Shown: piece by piece, positions 1 through 5,307 of the stretch
How positions within the stretch are numbered: the stretch's first letter is position 1
Layout: every line of letters begins with the position of its first letter
Origin: an uncultured Clostridia bacterium
Lineage (GTDB): Bacteria; Bacillota; Clostridia; Christensenellales; Borkfalkiaceae
Assembly (NCBI GenBank): GCA_947632165.1
Contig: CANROI010000019.1
Span: 1-13,351, forward strand
Reading direction: 5' to 3'
DNA length: 13,351 nucleotides
Notes under the pieces: generated by a model
The model's database searches: none
What the model was told of the DNA's origin: nothing
The model's input: only the letters and a program-made list of their open reading frames with translations
Program-made: the position numbers and the translations under genes

Positions 1-14
1 CTCTTTTCATTGAA

Positions 15-434
15 TTAGGCTGCTTTAATTCTTAAATTTAGATTTTTATGTCCATTTGAACGCTCAAACCCTTCCAAGACCGATTCCAGCAAGATTCCTT
101 CTGGTCCTTCGGGAATGGACTCTTTGACGGAGATGACGCGTACATGATGTTTTTTTAAGCGCGCCTTATACATGGCAGAATCATATCGATTTCGGGCGAA
201 GCGATCGGTTTTCCAAATCAAGATGAGCTGCCATTTTTCCTTTGCGGAATCTTTAATCATACGGAGAAACTCGGGACGCTTATCGGTAGTACCTGTAAGG
301 GCTCGATCATAATATTCTCCAACGATTTTAATTTCGTTCTTCTCCGCATATTCTCGGCATTCTTTGATTTGCTGCTCAATGGAAGCATCTTTCTGTGCGT
401 GGGAAGAAAATCGCGCATAAATCACCGCTTTCAT
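15..434 (-). CDS. Serine recombinase, catalytic domain only (truncated)
   Basis: The N-terminal 115 or so residues match the resolvase/invertase catalytic domain. YARFSS near residues 6-11 holds the nucleophilic serine (probably S10), and a DRFARN arginine motif lies in the middle. The protein then keeps the EGILLESVLEGF helix that normally leads into the long DNA-binding 'recombinase' domain. After that it breaks into an unrelated tail of about 17 residues and stops, giving 139 aa. Phage large serine integrases are usually 450-550 aa, so the DNA-binding and zinc-ribbon domains are missing. The start is supported by AAAGGAG a few bases upstream. It lies at the lysogeny end next to the HIRAN and repressor genes, where an integrase is expected. 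As it stands it probably cannot integrate DNA. I saw no frame in the remaining bases to the window edge that restores the usual sequence. Confidence 0.85.
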   Translation of the reverse strand: MKAVIYARFSSHAQKDASIEQQIKECREYAEKNEIKIVGEYYDRALTGTTDKRPEFLRMIKDSAKEKWQLILIWKTDRFARNRYDSAMYKARLKKHHVRVISVKESIPEGPEGILLESVLEGFERSNGHKNLNLRIKAA

Positions 435-490
435 GTCGTCTCCTTTTGCTTGTTCGATTTGTAAGAGCCTAATTTTTGTGATAATATATG

Positions 491-898
491 TTATCTTCTA
501 TAAATAACTATGCGCAGATTACAGCCGTAATTTTTTTCGTCGTGTCCGCCTGTAATATTTCTAATTGTCGCGCTCATCGGATTCATCGGGTATTTTTCAC
601 GGAGTTCGGCGGCGAGCTCTGCGTCAAGGAATCCAAGCTGTTTGCCGCCAACAGTGAAAACGCCGATGGCTTCGGGGTGATCCTCCATTGAAATCGGGCG
701 AAAAATGACATCATCACCTTCCTTGCATTTTGAAATGATCTCCTGGCGTGAGCTTCCATCATCGTTTCCGAATGTCACGCCGACAACCTTTGTGAAAAAG
801 TCTCGTTCAACCTTTAAGGAAGAAGGGTCGATCTTCGTGGATTCCTTTTTGACAGGTTCACCGACGACAAGTTTTTTCAAAAAATCTTTTAATCCCAT
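491..898 (-). CDS. HIRAN-domain protein
   Basis: This is a 135-aa protein. Residues from about 38 (KVVGVTFGNDDGSSRQEII) to the end have the HIRAN pattern: an N-terminal strand, the RQEIISKCKEGDDV segment, a 'PEAIGVFTVGGKQLGFLDAELA' core and a C-terminal strand (NYGCNLRIVIY). HIRAN domains bind DNA ends or single-stranded 3' ends, usually fused to SNF2 helicases, but small stand-alone versions occur in Firmicutes phages. The N-terminal 30 residues are basic and probably unstructured. AAAGGAG precedes the start. The gene lies between the recombinase and the repressor, on the same strand as both, so it is probably co-transcribed from the repressor promoter in the lysogen. Its role there is unknown. 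Confidence 0.8.
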   Translation of the reverse strand: MGLKDFLKKLVVGEPVKKESTKIDPSSLKVERDFFTKVVGVTFGNDDGSSRQEIISKCKEGDDVIFRPISMEDHPEAIGVFTVGGKQLGFLDAELAAELREKYPMNPMSATIRNITGGHDEKNYGCNLRIVIYRR

Positions 899-930
899 TT
901 GTATCTCCTTTTACCTCGTTGATGAGGGTT

Positions 931-1242
931 TTATTTTATCCCAAGTAATTTATCGACGGCTTCACGCATCGAAGGGTTGTTCCGATATGCGAGAACGAGA
1001 GCTTTTTCTTTTTCGGAAAGATTATCAATAGTCGGTTCTTCGACATCCCAGCCCATCAAATAGGCTGGTGAGACACTGAGTGCTTCGGCGATAGGACAAA
1101 GAGCATCTACGGGAAGATTCTCAATCGAGTTATTCTCATATCTATAAATAGTTGCTCGATGTAAGCCTGTGGCTTTTGCTAAGGAGTTGACAGAAAGACC
1201 GAGGTCAAGACGTCTGCGTTTAATTCTATCTCCGACTGTCAT
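931..1242 (-). CDS. XRE-family phage repressor (CI-like)
   Basis: This 103-aa protein has an N-terminal helix-turn-helix at about residues 4-60 (GDRIKRRRLDLGLSVNSLAKATGL...ATIYRYEN, then IAEALSVSPAYLMGW), the standard XRE/Cro-CI form. It has no S24/LexA-type peptidase domain, so self-cleavage in an SOS response is not expected. Induction would need another route, such as an antirepressor or dedicated peptidase, neither of which I see here. It is transcribed leftward from a promoter at 1273-1301, facing the rightward early promoter. This makes it the likely lysogeny master repressor acting on the palindromic operators at 1286-1403. Confidence 0.88.
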   Translation of the reverse strand: MTVGDRIKRRRLDLGLSVNSLAKATGLHRATIYRYENNSIENLPVDALCPIAEALSVSPAYLMGWDVEEPTIDNLSEKEKALVLAYRNNPSMREAVDKLLGIK

Positions 1243-1272
1243 ATTTCACCGCTTTGTTCGATTTATGCTTAA

Positions 1273-1301
1273 ATCATAGCATAGTTTTCGCAAATTTGCA
1301 A
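1273..1301 (-). promoter_or_regulatory. Leftward repressor promoter
   Basis: On the minus strand, TTGCAA (1296-1301) is followed by a 17-base spacer and TATGAT (1273-1278). This is a good sigma-A-type promoter about 30 bases upstream of the repressor start. Its -35 element sits inside operator copy O1, so repressor binding could autoregulate it. Confidence 0.65.
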
Positions 1302-1303
1302 TC
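1286..1303. promoter_or_regulatory. Operator O1 (repressor/Cro binding site)
   Basis: The core gcaaatttgc (1290-1299) is a perfect palindrome. It aligns with the stronger copies of form TGTCGC-N6-GCGACA, with one good half-site (TTTCGC) and one degenerate one. It covers the -35 of the leftward repressor promoter. Confidence 0.5.
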
Positions 1304-1327
1304 ATTTTTCAGGTATTTTCAAAAATA

Positions 1328-1345
1328 AATCGCAAATACGCGAAA
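1328..1345. promoter_or_regulatory. Operator O2
   Basis: TCGC-AAATAC-GCGA is an imperfect dyad with the same 6-base centre as O3. Its centre is 42 bases from that of O1, about four helical turns, and it lies just upstream of the rightward -35 element at 1352. Confidence 0.6.
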
Positions 1346-1351
1346 AAACAG

Positions 1352-1380
1352 TTGACAAGAACGAAATTAAAGGTTATAGT
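1352..1380 (+). promoter_or_regulatory. Rightward early promoter
   Basis: TTGACA (1352-1357) is a perfect -35. After exactly 17 bases comes TATAGT (1375-1380), a near-perfect -10. Transcription would start near 1387, inside operator O3. This promoter drives the Cro-like gene and probably the whole early operon. Confidence 0.8.
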
Positions 1381-1385
1381 ATAGA

Positions 1386-1403
1386 TGTCGCAAATATGCG
1401 ACA
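1386..1403. promoter_or_regulatory. Operator O3 (best palindrome)
   Basis: TGTCGC-AAATAT-GCGACA has perfect 6-base arms around a 6-base AT centre. It overlaps the predicted start point of the rightward promoter, so a bound repressor would block early transcription. Confidence 0.7.
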
Positions 1404-1425
1404 ATTCATAAAAAGGAGTAAAAAA

Positions 1426-1638
1426 ATGGTAAACACAGAGGAAATCAAAAGCAAAATGAGGGAGTCTGGAATCAGTTATGAAGAGCTTGCGACTAAACTT
1501 GGAATCACGGTATCGACTCTATATCGAAAACTAAAAAGTGGAAATTTCATTATCAGAGAAGCAATTCTTCTTGCAAAATCTCTTCGTTTCACGAGTAGCG
1601 ACGTGCTTAGAATTTTTTTTGAAATGAATGTCGCGTAA
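1426..1638 (+). CDS. Cro-like helix-turn-helix protein
   Basis: I chose the ATG at 1426 because AAAAGGAG ends 8 bases upstream. An earlier in-frame ATG at 1396 lies inside operator O3 and has no ribosome binding site. The 70-aa product begins MVNTEEIKSKMRESGIS. Its helix-turn-helix covers about residues 14-45 (YEELATKLGITVSTLYRKLKSG), followed by a helical tail. Small HTH proteins read first from the rightward promoter usually act as Cro or early regulators and share operators with the repressor. The stop codon lies inside a fourth operator copy. I am confident of the HTH fold; the Cro role is inferred from position. Confidence 0.82.
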   Translation: MVNTEEIKSKMRESGISYEELATKLGITVSTLYRKLKSGNFIIREAILLAKSLRFTSSDVLRIFFEMNVA

Positions 1639-1646
1639 TTGCGACA
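1629..1646. promoter_or_regulatory. Operator O4 at the end of the Cro-like gene
   Basis: TGTCGC-GTAATT-GCGACA has the same perfect 6-base arms and 6-base centre spacing as O3, 243 bases downstream (centre to centre). It spans the stop codon of the upstream gene. I see no good promoter overlapping it, so it may act as a looping partner or roadblock rather than a classical promoter operator. Confidence 0.6.
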
Positions 1647-1706
1647 AGAGTGTGAACGTGCATTGAAGAAAGCGTTGCAAGAAGGAGAAGAGGAGGAGCA
1701 CGAAGA

Positions 1707-1769
1707 ATGAGTTTTGACGGTTATACGAGAGGGGACGGGCTATGTTGGAGAAGGTCGCATTTGAAATAG
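1707..1769 (+). CDS. Possible 20-aa leader peptide
   Basis: The ORF encodes MSFDGYTRGDGLCWRRSHLK. Its ATG has the strongest Shine-Dalgarno nearby (AGGAGGAG at 1691-1698, 8-base spacing). Its 3' end overlaps the start of the next gene at 1742, which has only a weak site of its own. It may be a leader that couples translation to that gene. I recognise no homologue, and it could equally be a chance ORF. Confidence 0.3.
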   Translation: MSFDGYTRGDGLCWRRSHLK

Positions 1770-1939
1770 ATGTTGCAAAAATCTCGAAAAAAGACATGGA
1801 ACGTTGCGCTGCTAACCTATTAAGATTGGCAGAAAGGGCTTTCAAAAATCCCGAGATCCAAAAGGCTTATGCTCAATGGGAAGCGGAGGAGCGTGCAAAA
1901 GAAGGACTGAATAAAAAAGGAGATGGTGTCAATGGATGA
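1742..1939 (+). CDS. Small phage protein, unknown function
   Basis: This is a 65-aa protein, mostly helical and rich in Lys, Glu and Ala, with a pattern like LLRLAERAFKNPEIQKAYAQWEAEE. It has no membrane segment, cysteine cluster or catalytic motif. The start is preceded by a weak GGGG-type site and overlaps the end of a 20-aa ORF. Its 3' end overlaps the next gene by a few bases, so it is part of one early operon. I do not recognise the family. Confidence 0.55.
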   Translation: MLEKVAFEIDVAKISKKDMERCAANLLRLAERAFKNPEIQKAYAQWEAEERAKEGLNKKGDGVNG

Positions 1940-2225
1940 AATATTGAACGACAGAGATAAGGAAGAAGCAAAAGAAAAACGCGAACAATTGAGGACACTT
2001 TTTGAAAGCGATAAAAATGAATTTTGCAAGTATGCTCTTGCCGAACTCTATTCCGATTTGATATTTGTATGTGACAGGGAAGAACTTAACTTGCTCGTGG
2101 CTATCATCGAAAAGATAGAAGCATTGCAAAGGAAAGGTAATGTGCCTAAGTTTTCAGAACTCGTGATCGAGGATGCAAAATTTTTCAAAGGAGTAAAACG
2201 AAGTGGAAAGAAAAAAGAAAGATGA
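1932..2225 (+). CDS. Small charged early protein, unknown
   Basis: I chose the ATG at 1932 (97 aa). An in-frame ATG at 1923 directly abuts the GGAG (1919-1922) and leaves no spacing, while 1932 has a 9-base gap. The protein is rich in Glu and Lys and predicted helical, with a hydrophobic mid-section (YALAELYSDLIFVCDREELNLLVAIIEKIEAL) too charged to be a membrane helix. The C-terminus is basic (KRSGKKKER). It overlaps both neighbours. Function unknown. Confidence 0.6.
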   Translation: MDEILNDRDKEEAKEKREQLRTLFESDKNEFCKYALAELYSDLIFVCDREELNLLVAIIEKIEALQRKGNVPKFSELVIEDAKFFKGVKRSGKKKER

Positions 2226-2679
2226 CAAGGAAGAAGGGAAAGCGGAAAGCGATGAAGGAAAGTTCCGCATGGATTATGTGAAGGCGGTCGCGGAGGCGGC
2301 GATCGGCGAGTATGAATCCGCGCTCGAAGATCTCAAAACGTTTTTGCGGGAAGAGACTTGCTTCAAGGCAAAGATCGATGTGCTTCATTATCCGATCTCG
2401 GTAGAACTTACCCCTGCATCGCAGCAACAAAGCCTCTTTGATTCCCCGTATGCGATCAAAGAGGGGGAGGCGGAAACGATCGTTTTGACGATGGGGCAGA
2501 CGACAACGCTTTCGGCAGCAATGCGTTTTCGCCTTGATTCAAACACTTTGAAGAAGATCATCAAGAAGTCGAACAAGGTCGGGACGGCGTATCTTCACGC
2601 CTTTCGGGCGGCGGCGCAAGTAGTCGCGGAATCGGGCGACACCGAGATCCTGTCGGCATTACAAAAAGAAATTGATTAA
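2203..2679 (+). CDS. Early phage protein, unknown (158 aa)
   Basis: Translation starts at GTG 2203. AAAGGAG at 2187-2193 sits 9 bases upstream, and no competing ATG has a site. The first 23 residues are highly charged and probably disordered. A helical segment then leads to a strand-rich middle with a polar, Gln-rich stretch, ending in a helical C-terminal part (DSNTLKKIIKKSNKVGTAYLHAFRAAAQ). I recall similar C-termini in other Firmicutes phage early proteins but cannot name a function. Codon use is more GC-rich than in the genes just upstream, which may reflect a different origin. Confidence 0.65.
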   Translation: MERKKKDDKEEGKAESDEGKFRMDYVKAVAEAAIGEYESALEDLKTFLREETCFKAKIDVLHYPISVELTPASQQQSLFDSPYAIKEGEAETIVLTMGQTTTLSAAMRFRLDSNTLKKIIKKSNKVGTAYLHAFRAAAQVVAESGDTEILSALQKEID

Positions 2680-2691
2680 GGAGATCAAGAA

Positions 2692-3006
2692 ATGGAACAA
2701 AACACGGAACAGAACAAGGAAACACGCAAGGCAAAGATCACGATTGAGATCGAAGGGCAAGAAACGGAGGTAATTGAGACTGAGTTTTTCACGCTTATCG
2801 CAGATCAGGGGACATATACGCAAACGATGACTATGTGTAATAAGACAAATGCCGCTCGAATCGCGAATCACATTCGCGCCACTGAAAACAATTTGAAGGA
2901 CATTATGCGCAAAGCTCCCGAAGCAGCGGCTCTTGTTATGCTCATGAAGGCAGCGAAGCAAGTGAACGTCGCAGAGACCGAAAAAGACAAGGCGCAGGAG
3001 GAGTGA
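2692..3006 (+). CDS. Early phage protein, unknown (104 aa)
   Basis: The start is preceded by AAGGAG with good spacing. The layout is a charged N-terminus, a strand-forming segment (KITIEIEGQETEVIE), a Thr-rich stretch and two C-terminal helices (NHIRATENNLKDIMRKAPEA). The overall order, strands then a helical pair, resembles the gene upstream, though I see no convincing residue-level similarity. There are no known catalytic motifs. It is transcribed with its neighbours, 12 bases after the previous stop. Confidence 0.62.
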   Translation: MEQNTEQNKETRKAKITIEIEGQETEVIETEFFTLIADQGTYTQTMTMCNKTNAARIANHIRATENNLKDIMRKAPEAAALVMLMKAAKQVNVAETEKDKAQEE

Positions 3007-3007
3007 A

Positions 3008-3217
3008 ATGGATATTGTAACTTTACTTATTATCAATTTGGCGGGGCTTGCGTTGGCTGTGATCCTTATCGTGGGGCTTACCGTTGCATGGCTGAAAGCA
3101 AAGAGCCGTGCAGAGGAGGCGGAGAGAAAGATCAAAGTGATCGCAGAGGCGGAGAGGCTTAAAATCAGCTCGCAAAAAGCGATCAAAAGAGCGTGGGAAA
3201 GAAGTAAAGCCGAATAA
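3008..3217 (+). CDS. Single-pass membrane protein
   Basis: This 69-aa protein has one clear membrane helix at about residues 4-28 (VTLLIINLAGLALAVILIVG...). A Lys/Glu-rich cytoplasmic helix of about 40 residues follows (AKSRAEEAERKIKVIAEAER), likely a short coiled coil. With few residues before the helix and a basic segment after it, an N-out, C-in orientation is expected. It follows the previous stop by one base and has GGAGGAG upstream. Small membrane proteins in early phage operons can act in superinfection exclusion or membrane tethering. That role is only a guess here. Confidence 0.68.
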   Translation: MDIVTLLIINLAGLALAVILIVGLTVAWLKAKSRAEEAERKIKVIAEAERLKISSQKAIKRAWERSKAE

Positions 3218-3229
3218 GGAGATTCTAAA

Positions 3230-3565
3230 ATGCACGGAATGCAACAAGAATCCCAATGCGCATTGAAGAGCACGAAGCGAATAGATCTTAACGGTCAAAA
3301 TCAAGAGGGATTTGAAGCGTTATGCAAGGCGTTTGCAATAGTAAATGAAGCTTGCAGACAGATATGCGCCGCAGCAGAACAACTCGCTTCGACAATAGCA
3401 AAACAACTCGCTTCGCCAATAGACGAGCTCGTAATTATAGGCTCATGCAAGAGGATCGCATGGCTTGCTGCTCATGCGAAGAAGAAGAGGAAGAGGAAGA
3501 AAAATCAAAATCGGCTTAAAAGAATTGTTTTCGAACGAAGAGCTCGACAAGGGAGAACGTCATGA
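3230..3565 (+). CDS. Small basic-tailed protein, unknown, with internal repeat
   Basis: This is a 111-aa protein started by ATG with AAGGAG upstream. Its middle is helical and contains a tandem duplication of eight codons (QLASTIAK / QLASPIDE), visible as a 21-base repeat at 3378-3398 and 3402-3422 with one mismatch. The C-terminus is extremely basic (KKKRKRKKNQNRLKR). It arises from a purine-only run near 3479-3512 that is also open in the other two plus frames (one gives an all-Glu run). A frameshift in that run would change the tail, so the C-terminus is less certain than the rest. Function unknown. Confidence 0.5.
   Translation: MHGMQQESQCALKSTKRIDLNGQNQEGFEALCKAFAIVNEACRQICAAAEQLASTIAKQLASPIDELVIIGSCKRIAWLAAHAKKKRKRKKNQNRLKRIVFERRARQGRTS
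3378..3422 (+). repeat. Tandem duplication of 8 codons
   Basis: Two 21-base copies with period 24 differ at one position (A versus C). The reading frame is kept. The change is recent or constrained, judging by the near identity. Confidence 0.7.
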
Positions 3566-3855
3566 AGAGTTTTAATTTATCGTTGGCGGCATACGGGGAC
3601 ATTAAAAAGATGACCTATGAGGAAATGTCGAGGTGGGCGGCGGGGCTATATCAAAAGGCATATAAGGCGGGGGCTGCATCCGTGACAGCCGCCGAAGCAT
3701 TTCCCGCCGCCCTTGAAAAAGCATTGCAGAGTGCTGAGGACATTGGACCTATCCGTGCGAGGTCGGTCATGCAAGCGATCGCGAAGGTGCTTTGTGCTTC
3801 GGAAAAAGCAATTGAGGAGCTTGATAAAAAATACGGCGTAGAGGTGGACGAATGA
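3562..3855 (+). CDS. Small helical protein upstream of dcm, unknown
   Basis: This 97-aa Ala-rich, all-helical protein starts within the last codons of the previous gene (ATGA-type overlap, GGGAGAA upstream) and ends overlapping the dcm start by four bases. Translational coupling to the methyltransferase is therefore likely. It shows helix patterns such as MTYEEMSRWAAGLYQKAYKA and IRARSVMQAIAKVLCAS, with no catalytic or metal-binding motif. I do not recognise the family. Confidence 0.62.
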   Translation: MKSFNLSLAAYGDIKKMTYEEMSRWAAGLYQKAYKAGAASVTAAEAFPAALEKALQSAEDIGPIRARSVMQAIAKVLCASEKAIEELDKKYGVEVDE

Positions 3856-5252
3856 AACTCGGAAGTCTGTTTGACGGCGCGGGAACGTGCTGTTTTGCGG
3901 CGGAGCTTTGCGGGATCACGCCTTTTTGGAGCTCGGAGATCGAAAAGTTCCCGCTTGCAGTTACGGCAAAACGCTTTCCGAATTGCAAGCAGCTTGGGGA
4001 CATCATGAAAATCGACGGCGCAAAGATCGAGCCCGTGGACGTGATCACATTTGGAAGCCCCTGCCAAGATCTTTCCATCGCGGGAAAGCGCGCAGGGCTT
4101 GAAGGCGAACGGTCAAGCCTCTTTATGGAGGCAATACGAGTGATAAAGGAGATGCGTCATGCAACAGCAAATGAGTTTCCTCGATACATCATATGGGAAA
4201 ACGTCCCAGGGGCTTTCAGCTCCAACAAAGGCGAGGATTTCCGAAAAGTGCTTGAAGAGATCGTCCGCGTCAAAGACGGCACTTCCGATGTTCCTCGACC
4301 TTCGGGCGGGAAGTGGAGATCTTGCGGGAGTATCATGGGAGATGACTTTTCCCTTGCTTGGAGAACCCTCGACGCTCAATTTTGGGGAGTCCCCAGAGAC
4401 GCAGAAGAATCTACCTTGTCGCAGATTTTAGAGGAGAACGCGCCGCCGAAATACTATTTAAGCGCGACGGCTTGCAGAGGCGTTTTGAGGAGAGCCGTAA
4501 ATCGTGGGAAAGAGCTGCCGACGCTACTCAAAATCGCGCTTTGCTTGCAGGGGAAACTGACGATTGACGAAATCCACGGAATGGGGATATTCCATGAGGG
4601 CGAACTTATGCCATACGACGGTGCGTATGTCTACGATTCCCGAGGCAACGGTGATGGTAAAGTTGTTCCGACCCTCACGGGCGACCACGAGGACAGAATA
4701 ACGGACTACACGGCGGTGGTCATTGCTTTTAATCTTTTGCAAGACCCTATCCATCAAGACGGCATAACACCCTGTTTGTCGGCGGGCAACAGCAAAAACG
4801 GACAAGGAATGCTTGGTATATGTTACATAGACTACGCTGCATTCAATCAAGGCGTGAATGCAAAGTACGACTTTGGAGTGGACAAAAAGACGGCGTTCGC
4901 GTTGACAGGCAAAGGTCCTGGCGCAGTTTGCTTTGCGATCGGTAACGGACAAGCCTACCAGCTTAGACTGCACGAAAAGGCGGGCGCGCTTAATTGTATG
5001 TACGACGAACAGGCGCTATTTATCGGTATCAACGGAAACACGGCAGGAACGCTTGACGCGGCAGAGGAGGCGATTGTCATCTATGTTTACGTCCGCCGCC
5101 TCACACCGACCGAATGTGCGCGGCTACAAGGTATGCCAGATTGGTGGTGCGCGGACGTCCATCATGCAGACGCCCCAGAATACAAAATGTGGGGGAACGG
5201 AATGGCGCTTCCGAATATTCTCTATGTCTTAGAAGGTATTGCCAAATCATAA
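3852..5252 (+). CDS. dcm: DNA C5-cytosine methyltransferase (frame-swapped middle)
   Basis: The N-terminal half is a textbook phage C5-cytosine methyltransferase. SLFDGAGT at residues 5-12 is the SAM-binding motif I, GSPCQDLS at 68-75 carries catalytic Cys71, and WENVPGA at 115-121 is motif VI. The C-terminus has RRLTPTECARLQGMP (about 415-429) and YKMWGNGMALPN (about 444-455), motifs IX and X. Between them, motif VIII should follow WGVP at residue 181 as QRRRR-IYLVADF. Instead this frame reads RDAEESTLSQILEEN and on through KYYLSATACRGVLRRA. The missing motif is present in the -1 frame. One lost C at 4391-4394 and one gained G at 4550-4553 would explain this. The gene keeps a full-length ORF of 466 aa, but enzyme activity is doubtful without motif VIII. 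It overlaps the preceding gene by four bases. The target sequence cannot be told. Confidence 0.85.
   Translation: MKLGSLFDGAGTCCFAAELCGITPFWSSEIEKFPLAVTAKRFPNCKQLGDIMKIDGAKIEPVDVITFGSPCQDLSIAGKRAGLEGERSSLFMEAIRVIKEMRHATANEFPRYIIWENVPGAFSSNKGEDFRKVLEEIVRVKDGTSDVPRPSGGKWRSCGSIMGDDFSLAWRTLDAQFWGVPRDAEESTLSQILEENAPPKYYLSATACRGVLRRAVNRGKELPTLLKIALCLQGKLTIDEIHGMGIFHEGELMPYDGAYVYDSRGNGDGKVVPTLTGDHEDRITDYTAVVIAFNLLQDPIHQDGITPCLSAGNSKNGQGMLGICYIDYAAFNQGVNAKYDFGVDKKTAFALTGKGPGAVCFAIGNGQAYQLRLHEKAGALNCMYDEQALFIGINGNTAGTLDAAEEAIVIYVYVRRLTPTECARLQGMPDWWCADVHHADAPEYKMWGNGMALPNILYVLEGIAKS
4159..4431 (+). CDS. ORF nested in dcm (+1 frame), 5' part; conserved-looking
   Basis: This 90-aa ORF lies in the +1 frame inside dcm: MQQQMSFLDTSYGKTSQG..., then ...EPSTLNFGESP. 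I recall Firmicutes phage proteins of this pattern (GKTS near the N-terminus, then TLNxGESP, then LSQILE and KYYLS-AC-GILRRA-RGKELP). Here the first half is in this frame. The second half continues in the dcm frame from about 4400, exactly as expected if one base has been lost at the CCCC run 4391-4394. After that point this frame ends in only six unrelated residues. With the base restored, and the G run at 4550-4553 one shorter, the ORF would be about 134 aa and stop with TGA near 4559. No clear ribosome binding site precedes it. It could be a chance frame, but its match to a remembered family argues against that. Confidence 0.5.
   Translation: MQQQMSFLDTSYGKTSQGLSAPTKARISEKCLKRSSASKTALPMFLDLRAGSGDLAGVSWEMTFPLLGEPSTLNFGESPETQKNLPCRRF
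4388..4567 (+). other. Displaced dcm motif VIII and following segment (-1 frame)
   Basis: Read from 4388 this frame gives SPQRRRRIYLVADF and then GERAAEILFKRDGLQRRFEE, ending at TGA 4565-4567. This is what normally follows WGVP in phage cytosine methyltransferases. It has no start codon or ribosome binding site of its own at the homologous position, so it is not an independent gene. It is the proper continuation of dcm, one base out of frame. Confidence 0.7.
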
Positions 5253-5307
5253 AAAGAAGGCTTTCATCGGTACAAATGAAAATTTCACAAGGAAGGGGTG
5301 AGGGGAT

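Noticed and set aside
1243..1425. Riboswitch or small RNA in the switch region
   Set aside because: The dyads are short, spaced like operators and overlap promoters. No extended RNA fold or terminator was evident.
2659..3273. 204-codon minus-strand frame opposite the early genes
   Set aside because: Its product is Leu/Ser/Cys-rich with no ribosome binding site. The plus-strand genes with good sites and tight spacing explain the region.
4524..4973. Minus-strand 149-codon frame inside dcm
   Set aside because: No motif or start signal. Unlike the +1 nested ORF it matches no pattern I recognise.
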